The notes under the pieces: model-generated | What the model was told of the DNA's origin: nothing | The model's input: the letters and a program-made list of their open reading frames with translations, nothing else | Database searches by the model: none | Program-made: the position numbers and the translations under genes | NCBI GenBank assembly: GCA_014190575.1 | Contig: BJGQ01000004.1 | Coordinates: 62,001-126,000, forward strand | Length of the DNA: 64,000 bases | Source: Bacteroidota bacterium | GTDB lineage: Bacteria > Bacteroidota > Bacteroidia > Chitinophagales > UBA10324 | Direction: 5' to 3' | Shown here: in pieces, positions 1 through 9,091 of the stretch | Position numbering within the stretch: position 1 is the stretch's first letter | How the letters are laid out: each line of letters begins with the position of its first letter

Positions 1-582
1 TTTACTCAACACCACTTTCACAAACACATCGTCCTTTATTTGTTTTTTTAAATCATCTATAGAAGTTTGCGATTCCTGTTGTTGTCCGCTTCCAAACGGA
101 TCAGTAAAGAACGGATCATTAAACGGGTCATTTTGATTTTGTTGTTTTTGTTTTTGCGCCGAAGGAGCGTTAACAGTAATTGAAACTTCATTGGAATATA
201 AAGTAGTTCCGCCTGCATCAATACTTGCTTTACCGATTTTAAAAGTTCCTTGTTTCTTCGGTCGAAGAACATAAGTATATGTTTCGGCTTGTGAAACATT
301 GCCATTCATAATAGTAGTACTTGAAGATGTGCTTGGCCCACCGACAAGTGTAAAATCATTCATTGTCGGCAATCGAAGATTACTACCACTTCCATTCTGT
401 AAATTAAAACTCAAATTAAAATTCTGATTTTCAGGAATTGAATTTGGTGCAGATGCTGAAAATTTTGATTGTGCATTTGTGTTCTGAAAATTGAAAAGTG
501 TTACAATGAAAATCAAAACAGAAATGCGAATTGCATTTTTAAAATATTTTTCAATAAAATTTATTCCGTTCTTGAAATTCAT
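1..582 (-). CDS. batD: BatD family protein, N-terminal part (cut by window start)
   Basis: This reading frame has no stop before base 1, so only the first 194 residues are visible. The start ATG is at 582-580 and is followed by an N-terminal hydrophobic signal segment (around residues 17-34, ISVLIFIVTLFNF). After it comes a beta-rich region and a Q/N/D-rich linker (QKQKQQNQNDPF, then FFTDPFGSGQQQ). The last visible residues, DDVFVKVVLSK, resemble the start of the second repeated domain of BatD proteins. BatD is a periplasmic/membrane protein of the Bacteroides aerotolerance (Bat) system. It lies 62 bases downstream of batC, the usual last position in the operon. The identification rests on sequence resemblance and on operon position. 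Confidence 0.8.
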   Translation of the reverse strand, partial: MNFKNGINFIEKYFKNAIRISVLIFIVTLFNFQNTNAQSKFSASAPNSIPENQNFNLSFNLQNGSGSNLRLPTMNDFTLVGGPSTSSSTTIMNGNVSQAETYTYVLRPKKQGTFKIGKASIDAGGTTLYSNEVSITVNAPSAQKQKQQNQNDPFNDPFFTDPFGSGQQQESQTSIDDLKKQIKDDVFVKVVLSK

Positions 583-644
583 AATTATTTTTCTGTGTCG
601 AATATTATTTTTCACTATTCACTATTAGTTTTTCACTACCTGAA

Positions 645-1433
645 CTACCAGTCTTTTTTAACCTTAACCCGCACACCCTTCATTTGTTTCTGCTGTATCT
701 TCTGATTGGTTTTCTGCTCTTCATTTTGCAAGGCTTTTAATAATTTGTCAGCTTCTTCTTTTGTTAATTTTGGTTTCTTTCCTTGTTGTTGCTTATCTTT
801 TTGGTCCTGATTTTTTTGTTGTTGCTGGTCCTGCTTGTCGTCTTTTTTCTGATCCTTGCCATCCTTGTTATGTTGTTTATCGTCTTTCGAATCTTTCTGA
901 TCTTTTTTATCCTTTTGATCTTTGTTATCCTGACCACCTCCTCCATTATTCTTTTGCAACATTTCGTTTGCATAAGCAAGATTATATTTTGTATCCGCAT
1001 CTTTCGGATTTAACTTCAATGCATTCTTGTATGCTTTAATTGCATCTTCATATTTTTTCTGTTGCATAAAAGAATTTCCAAGGTTATGAAAGGCTTCAGC
1101 TTTTATTTTTTCATCAGAATTTGTTTGAGCTGAAAGTTGAAATTGTTTTCCGGCATCTTCATATCGTTTTTGTTCGTAAATGGCATCACCTAAATTGAAA
1201 GTTGCTTCTTCCATATTGTTCTTGATGTCCAAAGCTTTTTTATAATTCGCTTCCGCATCCGGGAATTTTTCGTTTTGAAATTCTTTATTGCCATTGCGTG
1301 TTTCAACTTTTTCTTTTTGAGTAGAGAAAGAAAATTGAGCCGATGCAAATTGAAAATTAAAAACACACAGAATAAATAGAAACCCGGCAGGAGAGGAGAT
1401 GCGTTTTTTAAGTCTGAATTTCTGAATTTTCAT
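645..1433 (-). CDS. batC: BatC-like TPR protein with charged low-complexity tail
   Basis: This is a 262-residue exported protein. It has an N-terminal signal segment ending near FQFASAQ (about residue 33) and then about three tetratricopeptide repeats (residues 45-160; for example FNLGDAIYEQKRYEDAGKQF and AFHNLGNSFMQQKKYEDAIK). TPRs bind partner proteins, here probably the VWA proteins BatA and BatB. The C-terminal 90 residues are almost entirely K, D, Q and N (DNKDQKDKKDQKDSKDDK) and are probably disordered. BatB ends three bases before this gene starts, so the two are transcribed together. The family assignment comes from gene order (batA-batB-batC-batD) and the TPRs. Confidence 0.85.
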   Translation of the reverse strand: MKIQKFRLKKRISSPAGFLFILCVFNFQFASAQFSFSTQKEKVETRNGNKEFQNEKFPDAEANYKKALDIKNNMEEATFNLGDAIYEQKRYEDAGKQFQLSAQTNSDEKIKAEAFHNLGNSFMQQKKYEDAIKAYKNALKLNPKDADTKYNLAYANEMLQKNNGGGGQDNKDQKDKKDQKDSKDDKQHNKDGKDQKKDDKQDQQQQKNQDQKDKQQQGKKPKLTKEEADKLLKALQNEEQKTNQKIQQKQMKGVRVKVKKDW

Positions 1434-1436
1434 TTG

Positions 1437-2438
1437 TTAAAATTTTATGGAGAATTTACTTTTCCGTTCACTCAACCACCATTCTGCAAATAAAAGAATT
1501 GCAGCTATGGCAAGACACCACTGAAACTTATCATCAAAATCAGTGAAAATCATTTCTTCAAATTGCTTAGTGCCAATTCCTTTCAGTTCCTTCATCAACG
1601 AATCAATTTCATCAGTACCGCTTCCGACCATAAAAAATTTTCCGTTACCTTTTGATGCAATTTCTTTCAGCATTTGTTGATTCAATTTTGAGAGAACAAT
1701 ATTGCCGTCTTCATCTCTTTTAAAATCATTTTCCATTGGTATAGGGGAACCATTTTCTGAACCAACACCGAGGGTATAAATTTTTGTTCCCTGTTTTACA
1801 GCATCCGAAATTTTTTCATCCACTCCGCCTTCATTGTCTTCGCCATCAGTAATTATGATTAAAGCTTTGTGTGCTTTATTATCATCAGGAAATCCCTGAT
1901 TAGCCAAGTCAATTGCCTCGGCGATATTAGTTCCTTGCGATGGAACCATGTTGGTATTGATAGTATGTAGATACATTCTCGCTGCACTGTAATCAACAGT
2001 CAGCGGCATTTGCATGTATGCTTTACCTGCAAACACAATCATTCCAAGTCGGTCGTTATTCAATTGGTCAATAAAATTGGAAATAAAATTTTTTGCTCTG
2101 TCTAGTCTGCTAGGCTTCACATCGTCACTCATCATGGAGTTAGAAACATCCAGTGCAATCATCACATCAATGCCTTGTCGCTTTACTAATTCCTGCTTGG
2201 TTCCTATTTGTGGATTTGCAAAACCGAAAACAATAAAAATGTAAGCGAGCGAAAGCAAAATAAATTTCGCCAAAGGTTTTCTATTAGAGAAATCAGGAAT
2301 GAGTTGAAGAACCAAACTTGTATTTCCAAATTTCCGGATTGCTCTTTTTCTCCATAGAAAAAAGAAAATAAATAATCCTGCAATCGGAATAACTGCAAAC
2401 AACAGCCACAAATATTCTAGGTGTTCAAACCGAAACAT
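1437..2438 (-). CDS. batB: BatB, membrane-anchored VWA-domain protein
   Basis: The protein has 333 residues. Two N-terminal membrane helices (about 8-30 and 57-76) are followed by a von Willebrand factor A domain (about 88-290) and a C-terminal helix near 310-325. The metal-binding MIDAS motif is seen as D97-V-S99-N-S101, followed by TDGED further on, so metal binding should be intact. VWA domains of the Bat family face the periplasm and are thought to be remodelled by the MoxR ATPase of the same operon. The start follows directly on the batA stop at 2439, with no intergenic bases. It is paralogous to BatA next door. Confidence 0.93.
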   Translation of the reverse strand: MFRFEHLEYLWLLFAVIPIAGLFIFFFLWRKRAIRKFGNTSLVLQLIPDFSNRKPLAKFILLSLAYIFIVFGFANPQIGTKQELVKRQGIDVMIALDVSNSMMSDDVKPSRLDRAKNFISNFIDQLNNDRLGMIVFAGKAYMQMPLTVDYSAARMYLHTINTNMVPSQGTNIAEAIDLANQGFPDDNKAHKALIIITDGEDNEGGVDEKISDAVKQGTKIYTLGVGSENGSPIPMENDFKRDEDGNIVLSKLNQQMLKEIASKGNGKFFMVGSGTDEIDSLMKELKGIGTKQFEEMIFTDFDDKFQWCLAIAAILLFAEWWLSERKSKFSIKF

Positions 2439-3452
2439 TTAGGGTGCGCTTTTTAAAATGGTGTAACGAAGTAAAACATCCAAGAATAAAAAAATTCCGG
2501 CGAAGAATGCGAAGGCATAAAATTTTTCGGTCTTCCGTTCAAAAGCACTCACTTCAATTTTTGTCTTCTCTAATTTATCAATCTGGTTATAAATTTCTTT
2601 CAGCTTCTTATTATTCGTAGCACGAAAATATTGTCCGCCAGTTTTCTTTGCAATATCTGTGAGCAATGCTTCATCAATCTGAACATCAGCTAAATCATAA
2701 ATCAATTGTCCGTCCGGGGTCATTGCAACCGGAGTCATCGCTTTTCCATTGGAGCCGATTCCTATTGTGTAAACACGAACACCATACTGCATGGCAATAT
2801 CGCATGCAGTAAGCGGGTCAATTAATCCCTTGTTGTTTACACCATCTGTCATCAGAATCACCACTTTGCTTTTCGCTTGACTTTCTTTTAATCGTTGAAC
2901 TGCTGTTGCCAATCCCATTCCTATTGCAGTTCCATCTTCCAATAAACCATTTTTCATCATTGATAATTGGTTCTTCAATATCGCGTGGTCAATGGTTACT
3001 GGACATTGCGTAAAACTTTCACCTGAAAAAACCACCACTCCGATTCTATCATGCGGTCGTTCATCAATAAAACTCATTGCTTCTTTTTTTGCTGACTCTA
3101 ATCTGTTTGGCGAAAAATCTTTCGCGAGCATGGAAGCAGATAAATCCAGTGCCAGTACAATATCAATTCCTTCGGTCGTCATTTTCTCTTCATCAAAAGA
3201 TGTTTGCGGCCGTGCAATAGCAATCAGTAATAAAATAATTGTCAGCACGCGAATTACCGGAAGAAATTTTTTCATCGTTGCTTTCAATGGATTTCCAAAA
3301 CCCGAAAATGATTTGGTGGATGAAAGTTTGAGCGAAGAATAATTTTTCTTAGAAAGAAAATACCACCACAATATTGAAAGCAATATCACAGCAGGGATAA
3401 GCCAGAGAACCCATTTGTCGTTGAAAGTGATATGTGATAAATTGTTAAACAT
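2439..3452 (-). CDS. batA: BatA, membrane-anchored VWA-domain protein
   Basis: The protein has 337 residues with the same plan as BatB: N-terminal helices (about 14-33 and 66-81), a VWA domain (about 95-295) and a C-terminal helix (about 310-330). The MIDAS motif is D103-L-S105-A-S107, with MTDGVNNKG as the later metal-site loop. BatA and BatB probably form a membrane complex linked to aerotolerance in Bacteroides; the exact role in this organism is unknown. The start overlaps the end of the upstream membrane protein gene by eight bases, which suggests translational coupling. Confidence 0.93.
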   Translation of the reverse strand: MFNNLSHITFNDKWVLWLIPAVILLSILWWYFLSKKNYSSLKLSSTKSFSGFGNPLKATMKKFLPVIRVLTIILLLIAIARPQTSFDEEKMTTEGIDIVLALDLSASMLAKDFSPNRLESAKKEAMSFIDERPHDRIGVVVFSGESFTQCPVTIDHAILKNQLSMMKNGLLEDGTAIGMGLATAVQRLKESQAKSKVVILMTDGVNNKGLIDPLTACDIAMQYGVRVYTIGIGSNGKAMTPVAMTPDGQLIYDLADVQIDEALLTDIAKKTGGQYFRATNNKKLKEIYNQIDKLEKTKIEVSAFERKTEKFYAFAFFAGIFLFLDVLLRYTILKSAP

Positions 3453-4431
3453 CTATTTTCTGTTCGGTCTTTACTTCTATTTGTTCTGTTAAGTCAATAA
3501 ACGAAAAAGAATTTTCCATGGCTTTCATATTTACATTGGGCAATGGAAACATTTTCGCAAACTTCACAAGGTCTCCTTGCTCTAAAATCATCAGCAATTT
3601 TTCTTTCGCTTCATTGGAAATATTATAGGAAGAAATGTTCTTGCTAATTTCTTCAGTAGTTGATTCTAATGCAAACCAGTTGTAGCGATATTCGAGATAC
3701 AACCTCAGAATATCAGTAAGGCGACTGTAATAAATTTTTATTTCATCATGCTGCCAGCGCTTTTCTTCTTCTAATATTTTTAATTCTTTTCTTGCCCAGA
3801 TGTGTGCTGGGTCTTTTGGTTTTGGTCGTTCAATAATTACAGGGTTCTTCTTTATTCTTCTCATGTAATAAAAACTCAAAACAACAATCAGAAGGAGTAA
3901 AACAATCCCTCCAACTATATAAGGGATAAATTCTTTCCACGAATACGGAACATCAATCGGCGCCTTTATTGGTTTAATTGGTTTGCTGGTATCAACCGCA
4001 ACAGTTGAAACGCTAACAAAAACATAATCAGATAATATAGTATCAATGGCACCACTTTTATTCTTTGACAAAATCATTAACGGACCAACATGAAAATTTC
4101 CTGAATCATACGCAGAGACAATGAAGATTTGAGTAACTGTTTTTGTATCTCCACTGATTGTTGTATCAATTTTTGAAGACTTTACTAATTCCATATTGCC
4201 AACTGTATCAAAAACGGAAGGCATCGTAACATTTGTTTCCTTCGGATACTTAACAGTGAGTTTTACATTCAGGAAATCACCAATAACAATGTGAGTTGAA
4301 TCTGCTTTTAAAGTGGCTGAAATATTTTGAGCAGCTGATTTTTCAGAAGAAAAAAATACAAGGAAGCAGAAAAGAATTATCTGCGCCAACTTGTTATTCA
4401 CTTTTGACTTTTCACTATTCACTTTCATCAT
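3445..4431 (-). CDS. Bat-operon membrane protein (BatD/DUF4381-like)
   Basis: This is a 328-residue protein with a signal segment (residues about 15-34, ending KSAAQ). A periplasmic beta-rich domain follows (about 35-150) with BatD-like text (ATLKADSTHIVIGDFLNVKL). There is one strong membrane helix (about 170-192) and a cytoplasmic helical tail with many charged residues (HIWARKELKILEEEKRW). Proteins of this form commonly sit between the DUF58 and batA genes in Bacteroidota Bat operons. A biochemical function is not established. It overlaps DUF58 by four bases (ATGA-type) and batA by eight, so it belongs firmly to this transcription unit. Confidence 0.75.
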   Translation of the reverse strand: MMKVNSEKSKVNNKLAQIILFCFLVFFSSEKSAAQNISATLKADSTHIVIGDFLNVKLTVKYPKETNVTMPSVFDTVGNMELVKSSKIDTTISGDTKTVTQIFIVSAYDSGNFHVGPLMILSKNKSGAIDTILSDYVFVSVSTVAVDTSKPIKPIKAPIDVPYSWKEFIPYIVGGIVLLLLIVVLSFYYMRRIKKNPVIIERPKPKDPAHIWARKELKILEEEKRWQHDEIKIYYSRLTDILRLYLEYRYNWFALESTTEEISKNISSYNISNEAKEKLLMILEQGDLVKFAKMFPLPNVNMKAMENSFSFIDLTEQIEVKTEQKIDV

Positions 4432-5345
4432 CTCCGCAATTCTCTTTGCTTAAACATATTCATCAATGCAACAACATAGCTGTCTTCGGTTTTGAGGGAT
4501 TCCAGTTGTGAACCACTCTTGCCGAAAATATCTTTTACCATTCTGTAATTCAGCTGAAAATCCTTCGCATATTTTTCACGCAGGTTTTTATTGGAAGTAT
4601 CAATCCAGAATTCCTTTTGTGTTTCTGAATCTATGAATCGCACCAATCCTGCATTTGGCAGATTTGCATCACGCTCATCATAAATGTGCAATCCAATTAA
4701 GTCGTGTTTTTTTCCAATAATGCTTACTGAATTTTTTAAATCTTTCAGATTATTTCCATCCGGATTCGGATTAAGGAAATCTGAAATCAAAAAAGTAATT
4801 GCTTTTTTCTTAACAACATTATTTAAATACTTCAATGCTTCAACCACATTGGTTCCTGGTTTTTTCGGGTGGAAATCATAAATCTCAGATATGATTCTGA
4901 GGATGTGGGTCTTTCCTTTTTTTGGCGGGATAAATTTTTCTATTTCGCTACTGAAAAAAATCACTCCTACTTTATCATTGTTCGTAATAGCAGAGAAAGC
5001 AAGTATGCCACTTATCTCAGCAATGATGTGATTTTTAAATTCATTTTGAGTTCCGAAAAATGATGACTGACTTACATCAATCAACAACATCATGGTTAGT
5101 TCCCGCTCTTCTTCAAAAACCTTTACAAAGGGCTTGCTGTTGCGTGCTGTCACATTCCAATCAATTGTTCGCACATCATCGCCATACTGATACTCGCGCA
5201 CTTCACTGAATGAAATTCCTCTTCCCTTAAATGCAGAATGATAACTACCCGAAAAAATCTGGTTGGATAATTTCCGGGTTTTTATTTCGATGCGGCGAAG
5301 CTTTTTGCGCTTATCTTCCTGAGTATTTGAAACAGTTTTTGTCAC
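4428..5345 (-). CDS. DUF58 domain protein of the MoxR/Bat operon
   Basis: The protein has 305 residues and no membrane segment. It carries the DUF58 signature near residues 50-75 (GDDVRTIDWNVTARNSKPF) and a VWA-like fold with LLIDVSQSSFFG (about 88-99), which keeps the D-x-S-x-S spacing of a MIDAS site. DUF58 proteins almost always accompany MoxR ATPases and are presumed partners or substrates of their chaperone-like activity. The moxR gene lies 50 bases upstream on the same strand, and the next gene overlaps the stop codon. The molecular role remains unproven. Confidence 0.9.
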   Translation of the reverse strand: MTKTVSNTQEDKRKKLRRIEIKTRKLSNQIFSGSYHSAFKGRGISFSEVREYQYGDDVRTIDWNVTARNSKPFVKVFEEERELTMMLLIDVSQSSFFGTQNEFKNHIIAEISGILAFSAITNNDKVGVIFFSSEIEKFIPPKKGKTHILRIISEIYDFHPKKPGTNVVEALKYLNNVVKKKAITFLISDFLNPNPDGNNLKDLKNSVSIIGKKHDLIGLHIYDERDANLPNAGLVRFIDSETQKEFWIDTSNKNLREKYAKDFQLNYRMVKDIFGKSGSQLESLKTEDSYVVALMNMFKQRELRR

Positions 5346-5395
5346 TGATTGATTTTGATAAAATGAGTTTATAGAATTCCAATTTCAATCCAATA

Positions 5396-6427
5396 CTATG
5401 GTACTTCAACAGCATTCAAAATATCACTTATAACTTCTTCGGGAGTTACATTTTCTGCTTCCGCTTCATAGGTCAAGCCAATTCGGTGGCGCATTACATC
5501 ATAACAAATTGCACGAACATCTTCAGGAATTACATAACCGCGATGCTTAATAAATGCATAGGCTTTTGCAGCTACCGCAAGATTTATACTCGCCCTTGGC
5601 GAGCCTCCATAACTGATGAGTGGTTTCAGTTTATTAAGTTTATAATCTTCCGGCTTGCGCGATGCAAAAACAATATCCAGAATGTAACGCTCAATTTTTT
5701 CGTCCATATATATATCGCGAACTGTTTTGCGGGCACGAAGAATTTCTTCTCTTGTTGCAACTGGATTAATGGTCTTATTAACCACCTGCATATTCTGTCG
5801 AATGATTAATTGTTCTTCATCTTTTTTCGGATAAGTGATTACTGCTTTTAACATAAATCTGTCAACCTGCGCTTCGGGTAATGGATAAGTTCCTTCCTGT
5901 TCAATTGGATTTTGAGTTGCCAAAACAAGGAAGGGTTCTTCCAATAAAAAAGTTTTGTCGCCAATGGTCACTTGCTTTTCCTGCATGGCCTCGAGCAACG
6001 CTGATTGAACTTTTGCAGGTGCGCGGTTTATTTCGTCAGCCAAAATAAAGTTGGCGAAAATGGGTCCCTTCTTCACAGCAAAATCATTTTCTTTCTGACT
6101 GTAAATCATTGTTCCAATTAAATCAGCCGGCAATAAATCCGGAGTGAATTGTATGCGCGAAAACTTTGCATGGATCGCCGCAGCCAATGATTTAATGGCT
6201 AAAGTTTTTGCCAATCCCGGAACTCCTTCTAAAAGAATATGCCCACCTGAAAGTAAGGCGAGCATTAGCCGTTCAACCATATATTTCTGACCGACAATGG
6301 TTTTGCTGAGTTCCAAATTCAATAAATCAACAAATGCACTTTCTTGTTTTATCCGTTCGTTTAAAGCGCTGATATCAATTGTTGTGGTGGTGGGAGTTGG
6401 TGTGACGGTTTCTGTGTTTGATTCCAT
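5396..6427 (-). CDS. moxR: MoxR family AAA+ ATPase
   Basis: The protein has 343 residues. It contains a Walker A motif GVPGLAKT (68-75), a Walker B motif FILADE (127-132), and the MoxR-typical EINRAPAKVQSALLEAM (132-148) and ATQNPIEQEGTYPLPEAQ (170-187). MoxR ATPases act as chaperones that insert cofactors or remodel VWA-domain partners, here the DUF58, BatA and BatB products. It is the first gene of the operon. A TAnnTTTG-type promoter element lies 25 bases upstream of the ATG. The first 20 residues are a T/P-rich extension not needed for the fold. Confidence 0.95.
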   Translation of the reverse strand: MESNTETVTPTPTTTTIDISALNERIKQESAFVDLLNLELSKTIVGQKYMVERLMLALLSGGHILLEGVPGLAKTLAIKSLAAAIHAKFSRIQFTPDLLPADLIGTMIYSQKENDFAVKKGPIFANFILADEINRAPAKVQSALLEAMQEKQVTIGDKTFLLEEPFLVLATQNPIEQEGTYPLPEAQVDRFMLKAVITYPKKDEEQLIIRQNMQVVNKTINPVATREEILRARKTVRDIYMDEKIERYILDIVFASRKPEDYKLNKLKPLISYGGSPRASINLAVAAKAYAFIKHRGYVIPEDVRAICYDVMRHRIGLTYEAEAENVTPEEVISDILNAVEVP

Positions 6428-6451
6428 AAAAAAATTTGTGCTGCGAATTAC

Positions 6452-6459
6452 AAAAATAA
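6452..6459 (-). promoter_or_regulatory. Probable -7 box of the moxR-bat operon
   Basis: Read on the minus strand the sequence is TATTTTTG, a match to the Bacteroidota -7 consensus TAnnTTTG. It lies 25 bases before the moxR ATG. No clear TTG -33 element is seen at the usual spacing, so this is a moderate call. Confidence 0.4.
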
Positions 6460-6665
6460 TACCACTGTATCCACATAAATATTTCTGTTAAAAATTTTTA
6501 AAAAATTTTAATTCATTAAAACTTTTCATTGAAAAACTTGAAACCTCTCATATTCTATATCAATGAGTTATTTATCGATTCATCCTATTGGTGTAAAAAG
6601 TTTAAGTATTGAAAATCAATTTCAAAACCTAACAACAATCACTAACTACTATTGACAAACCAAAT

Positions 6666-6673
6666 TATTTTTG
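6666..6673 (+). promoter_or_regulatory. Probable -7 box of the nuoFGHIJK operon
   Basis: TATTTTTG matches the TAnnTTTG consensus and lies 52 bases before the nuoF ATG. The only nearby TTG (6652-6654) is 11 bases away, too close for a standard -33 box. The 297-base divergent intergenic region 6428-6724 holds no other recognised element. Confidence 0.35.
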
Positions 6674-6724
6674 TCGCTTTCAAATAAGAAAGTACAAATC
6701 AAGTAATAACGAGAATCCATTCAG

Positions 6725-8083
6725 ATGTCAAATAAAATTCTGCTCGAACACATTGATAAACCAGGCATAAAATCTTACGAAGTATATCGTCAGAATAGGG
6801 GATACAATTCAGTGGAGAAAGCATTGCGTGAAATGAAACCCACTGATATTGTTGAAGAAGTAAAGAAGAGCGGATTGCGTGGTCGGGGCGGAGCAGGATT
6901 TCCTACCGGAATGAAATGGAGTTTCATTGACAAAAAATCAGGCAACCCGCGCTACCTCGTTTGCAATGCTGATGAAAGTGAACCCGGAACTTTCAAAGAC
7001 AGGTATTTAATGGAGTTCATTCCCCATTTATTAATTGAAGGAATGATAACTTCATGTATTGCGCTCGAATCCAATCTTGGGTTTATATATATCAGGGGAG
7101 AATACAAATGGGTAAAAAAAATTCTTGAGCAGGCAATTGCTGAGGCAAGAGCCGCAGGTTGGTTAGGACATAACATTTTAGGAACCGGATATAGTTTGGA
7201 TTTAATTGTGCATCCCGGAGCCGGAGCTTATATCTGTGGAGAAGAAACTGCTTTGCTGGAATCATTGGAAGGAAAGCGTGGTAATCCCCGCATGAAACCA
7301 CCTTTCCCGGCTGTAAAAGGATTATATGGAAATCCTACGGTTGTAAATAATGTTGAAACTATAGCATCAGTTCCGTGGATTATAAATAATGGAGGTGATG
7401 CATATTCAAAAATTGGTATTGGAAGAAGCACTGGAACCAAATTAATTTCTGCTTGCGGAAATATTAATAATCCAGGCGTATATGAAATTGAGTTAGGATT
7501 ACCTGTTGATGAGTTTTTAAATTCTGAAGAATACTGTGGAGGAATTAAAGATGGAAAAATGCTTAAGGCCGTTGTTGCCGGAGGGTCTTCAGTTCCCATT
7601 TTACCGGCCGAATTGTTTTATAAAACCAAGAAAAATGAACCAAGGTTAATGAGTTATGAATCATTAAGCGATGGAGGTTTCGAAAGTGGAACTATGCTAG
7701 GGTCAGGTGGTTTTATTGTTTATGACGAAGACCAGTGTATTGTTCGAAACACCTGGAATTTTTCAAGATTTTATCACCATGAAAGCTGTGGCCAATGCAG
7801 TCCGTGCCGCGAAGGCACCGGATGGATGGAAAAAGTATTACACAATTTAGAAAGCGGCCATGGAAAAATGAGTGATATTGATTTACTCTGGGACATTCAG
7901 AAAAAAATTGATGGCAATACCATATGCCCATTGGGCGATGCTGCAGCGTGGCCTGTTGCAAGTGCAATCCGTCACTTCCGCGAAGAGTTCGAGTGGCATG
8001 TTGATCATGCTCACGAAGCTCAAAAAAGAAATTATGGATTGTTAAAATCAACTAAAGAATATTTTTCAGCGATTGCAGTTTAA
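6725..8083 (+). CDS. nuoF: NADH-quinone oxidoreductase subunit F
   Basis: This is the 452-residue NADH- and FMN-binding subunit of respiratory complex I, which takes hydride from NADH at the cytoplasmic tip. The nucleotide site GRGGAGFPTG is at 53-62, with the FMN/NADH region around CNADESEPGTFKD. The N3 [4Fe-4S] cluster ligands are C355, C358 and C361 (CGQCSPC) plus C401 in NTICPLGDA. Length and motifs are standard. It is the first gene of this cluster; the usual upstream nuoA-E are absent, since a divergent moxR operon lies there. The nuoG gene follows after 18 bases. Confidence 0.97.
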   Translation: MSNKILLEHIDKPGIKSYEVYRQNRGYNSVEKALREMKPTDIVEEVKKSGLRGRGGAGFPTGMKWSFIDKKSGNPRYLVCNADESEPGTFKDRYLMEFIPHLLIEGMITSCIALESNLGFIYIRGEYKWVKKILEQAIAEARAAGWLGHNILGTGYSLDLIVHPGAGAYICGEETALLESLEGKRGNPRMKPPFPAVKGLYGNPTVVNNVETIASVPWIINNGGDAYSKIGIGRSTGTKLISACGNINNPGVYEIELGLPVDEFLNSEEYCGGIKDGKMLKAVVAGGSSVPILPAELFYKTKKNEPRLMSYESLSDGGFESGTMLGSGGFIVYDEDQCIVRNTWNFSRFYHHESCGQCSPCREGTGWMEKVLHNLESGHGKMSDIDLLWDIQKKIDGNTICPLGDAAAWPVASAIRHFREEFEWHVDHAHEAQKRNYGLLKSTKEYFSAIAV

Positions 8084-8101
8084 ACCGGAATAACAGAACT
8101 G

Positions 8102-9076
8102 ATGAAAGTTACAATTGACAATATTGAAATAGATGTAGAGCCGGGCACAACTATAATGAATGCAGCCCGCAAAGTAGGAGGAGATATTGTTCCACCTGCA
8201 ATGTGTTACTACACTTCATTAAAAGGAAGCGGTGGCAAATGCAGAGCATGTTTGGTAAAAGTTGCTCAGGGCTCAACAGCCGACCCGCGCCCAATGCCCA
8301 AGTTGGTAGCAAGCTGTTGTACTAATGTGCAGGAAGGTATGGTAGTTCAGAATATTACTTCGCCCGAAGTAATGGAAACCAGAAAAGGAATTGTTGAATT
8401 TCTTTTAATCAACCATCCTCTTGATTGCCCTGTTTGCGACCAGGCAGGCGAATGTGATTTACAGAATTTTGCTTTCGACCATGGCCGTCAGCAAACCCGA
8501 TACGATTTTGAGCGCCGAACATTTGATGTAATAAATATTGGCGAGGATATTAAATTACACATGACCCGGTGCATACTTTGTTATCGCTGCACTATGGTAG
8601 CAGATCAACTCACCGATGGTCGAGAGCACGGAATTTTGTGGCGCGGCGATAAATCTGAAATAAGTACTTACATACAAAAAGCAGTTGAGAATGATTTCAG
8701 TGGAAACATGATAGATGTTTGTCCTGTTGGTGCACTTACTGATAAACATTTCCGTTTCCGCAATAGGGTTTGGTTTTTAAATCCGATGGATGCACATCGT
8801 GATTGTAAGAAATGTTCAGGTAAAGTTGTGCTGTGGATGCGCGGCGAAGAAATTTTCAGGGTTACAGGAAGAAAAGATCAATACAATGAATTAAAAGAAT
8901 TCATTTGCAACGACTGCCGTTTTGAAAATTATGATACTAAAAACTGGATTGTTGATGGCCCAAGGGAAATTGCCAATGAATCTGTAATCAATGCCAATCA
9001 TTATGAAGAAGGAACTAAGCCTCTTCCGAAAGAGCTGTATTCAAAATTGAATAATGAGAAATGGGAAAATGTTTAA
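8102..9076 (+). CDS. nuoG: NADH-quinone oxidoreductase subunit G, short form
   Basis: This 324-residue protein keeps only the iron-sulfur part of NuoG. Ligands seen are [2Fe-2S] C35, C47, C50 and C72 or C73; the N5-type H105, C109, C112, C118; and a [4Fe-4S] set C157, C160, C163, C207. A further C235-x-x-C238 and C269-x-x-C272 recall the start of the molybdopterin-oxidoreductase Fe4S4 domain. The large C-terminal molybdopterin-like domain found in the roughly 900-residue E. coli NuoG is missing. From memory, Bacteroidota complex I often has this short form, so it is not read as a truncation. The open frame ends cleanly and nuoH follows 15 bases later. Confidence 0.92.
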   Translation: MKVTIDNIEIDVEPGTTIMNAARKVGGDIVPPAMCYYTSLKGSGGKCRACLVKVAQGSTADPRPMPKLVASCCTNVQEGMVVQNITSPEVMETRKGIVEFLLINHPLDCPVCDQAGECDLQNFAFDHGRQQTRYDFERRTFDVINIGEDIKLHMTRCILCYRCTMVADQLTDGREHGILWRGDKSEISTYIQKAVENDFSGNMIDVCPVGALTDKHFRFRNRVWFLNPMDAHRDCKKCSGKVVLWMRGEEIFRVTGRKDQYNELKEFICNDCRFENYDTKNWIVDGPREIANESVINANHYEEGTKPLPKELYSKLNNEKWENV

Positions 9077-9091
9077 ACTGAAAAACACAAA

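Noticed and set aside
764-1039. Several overlapping frames opposite and within batC
   Set aside because: They are shadows of the K/D/Q-rich repeat tail of batC; hydrophobic translations on the plus strand are the expected reverse reading of AAG/GAT/CAA-rich codons.
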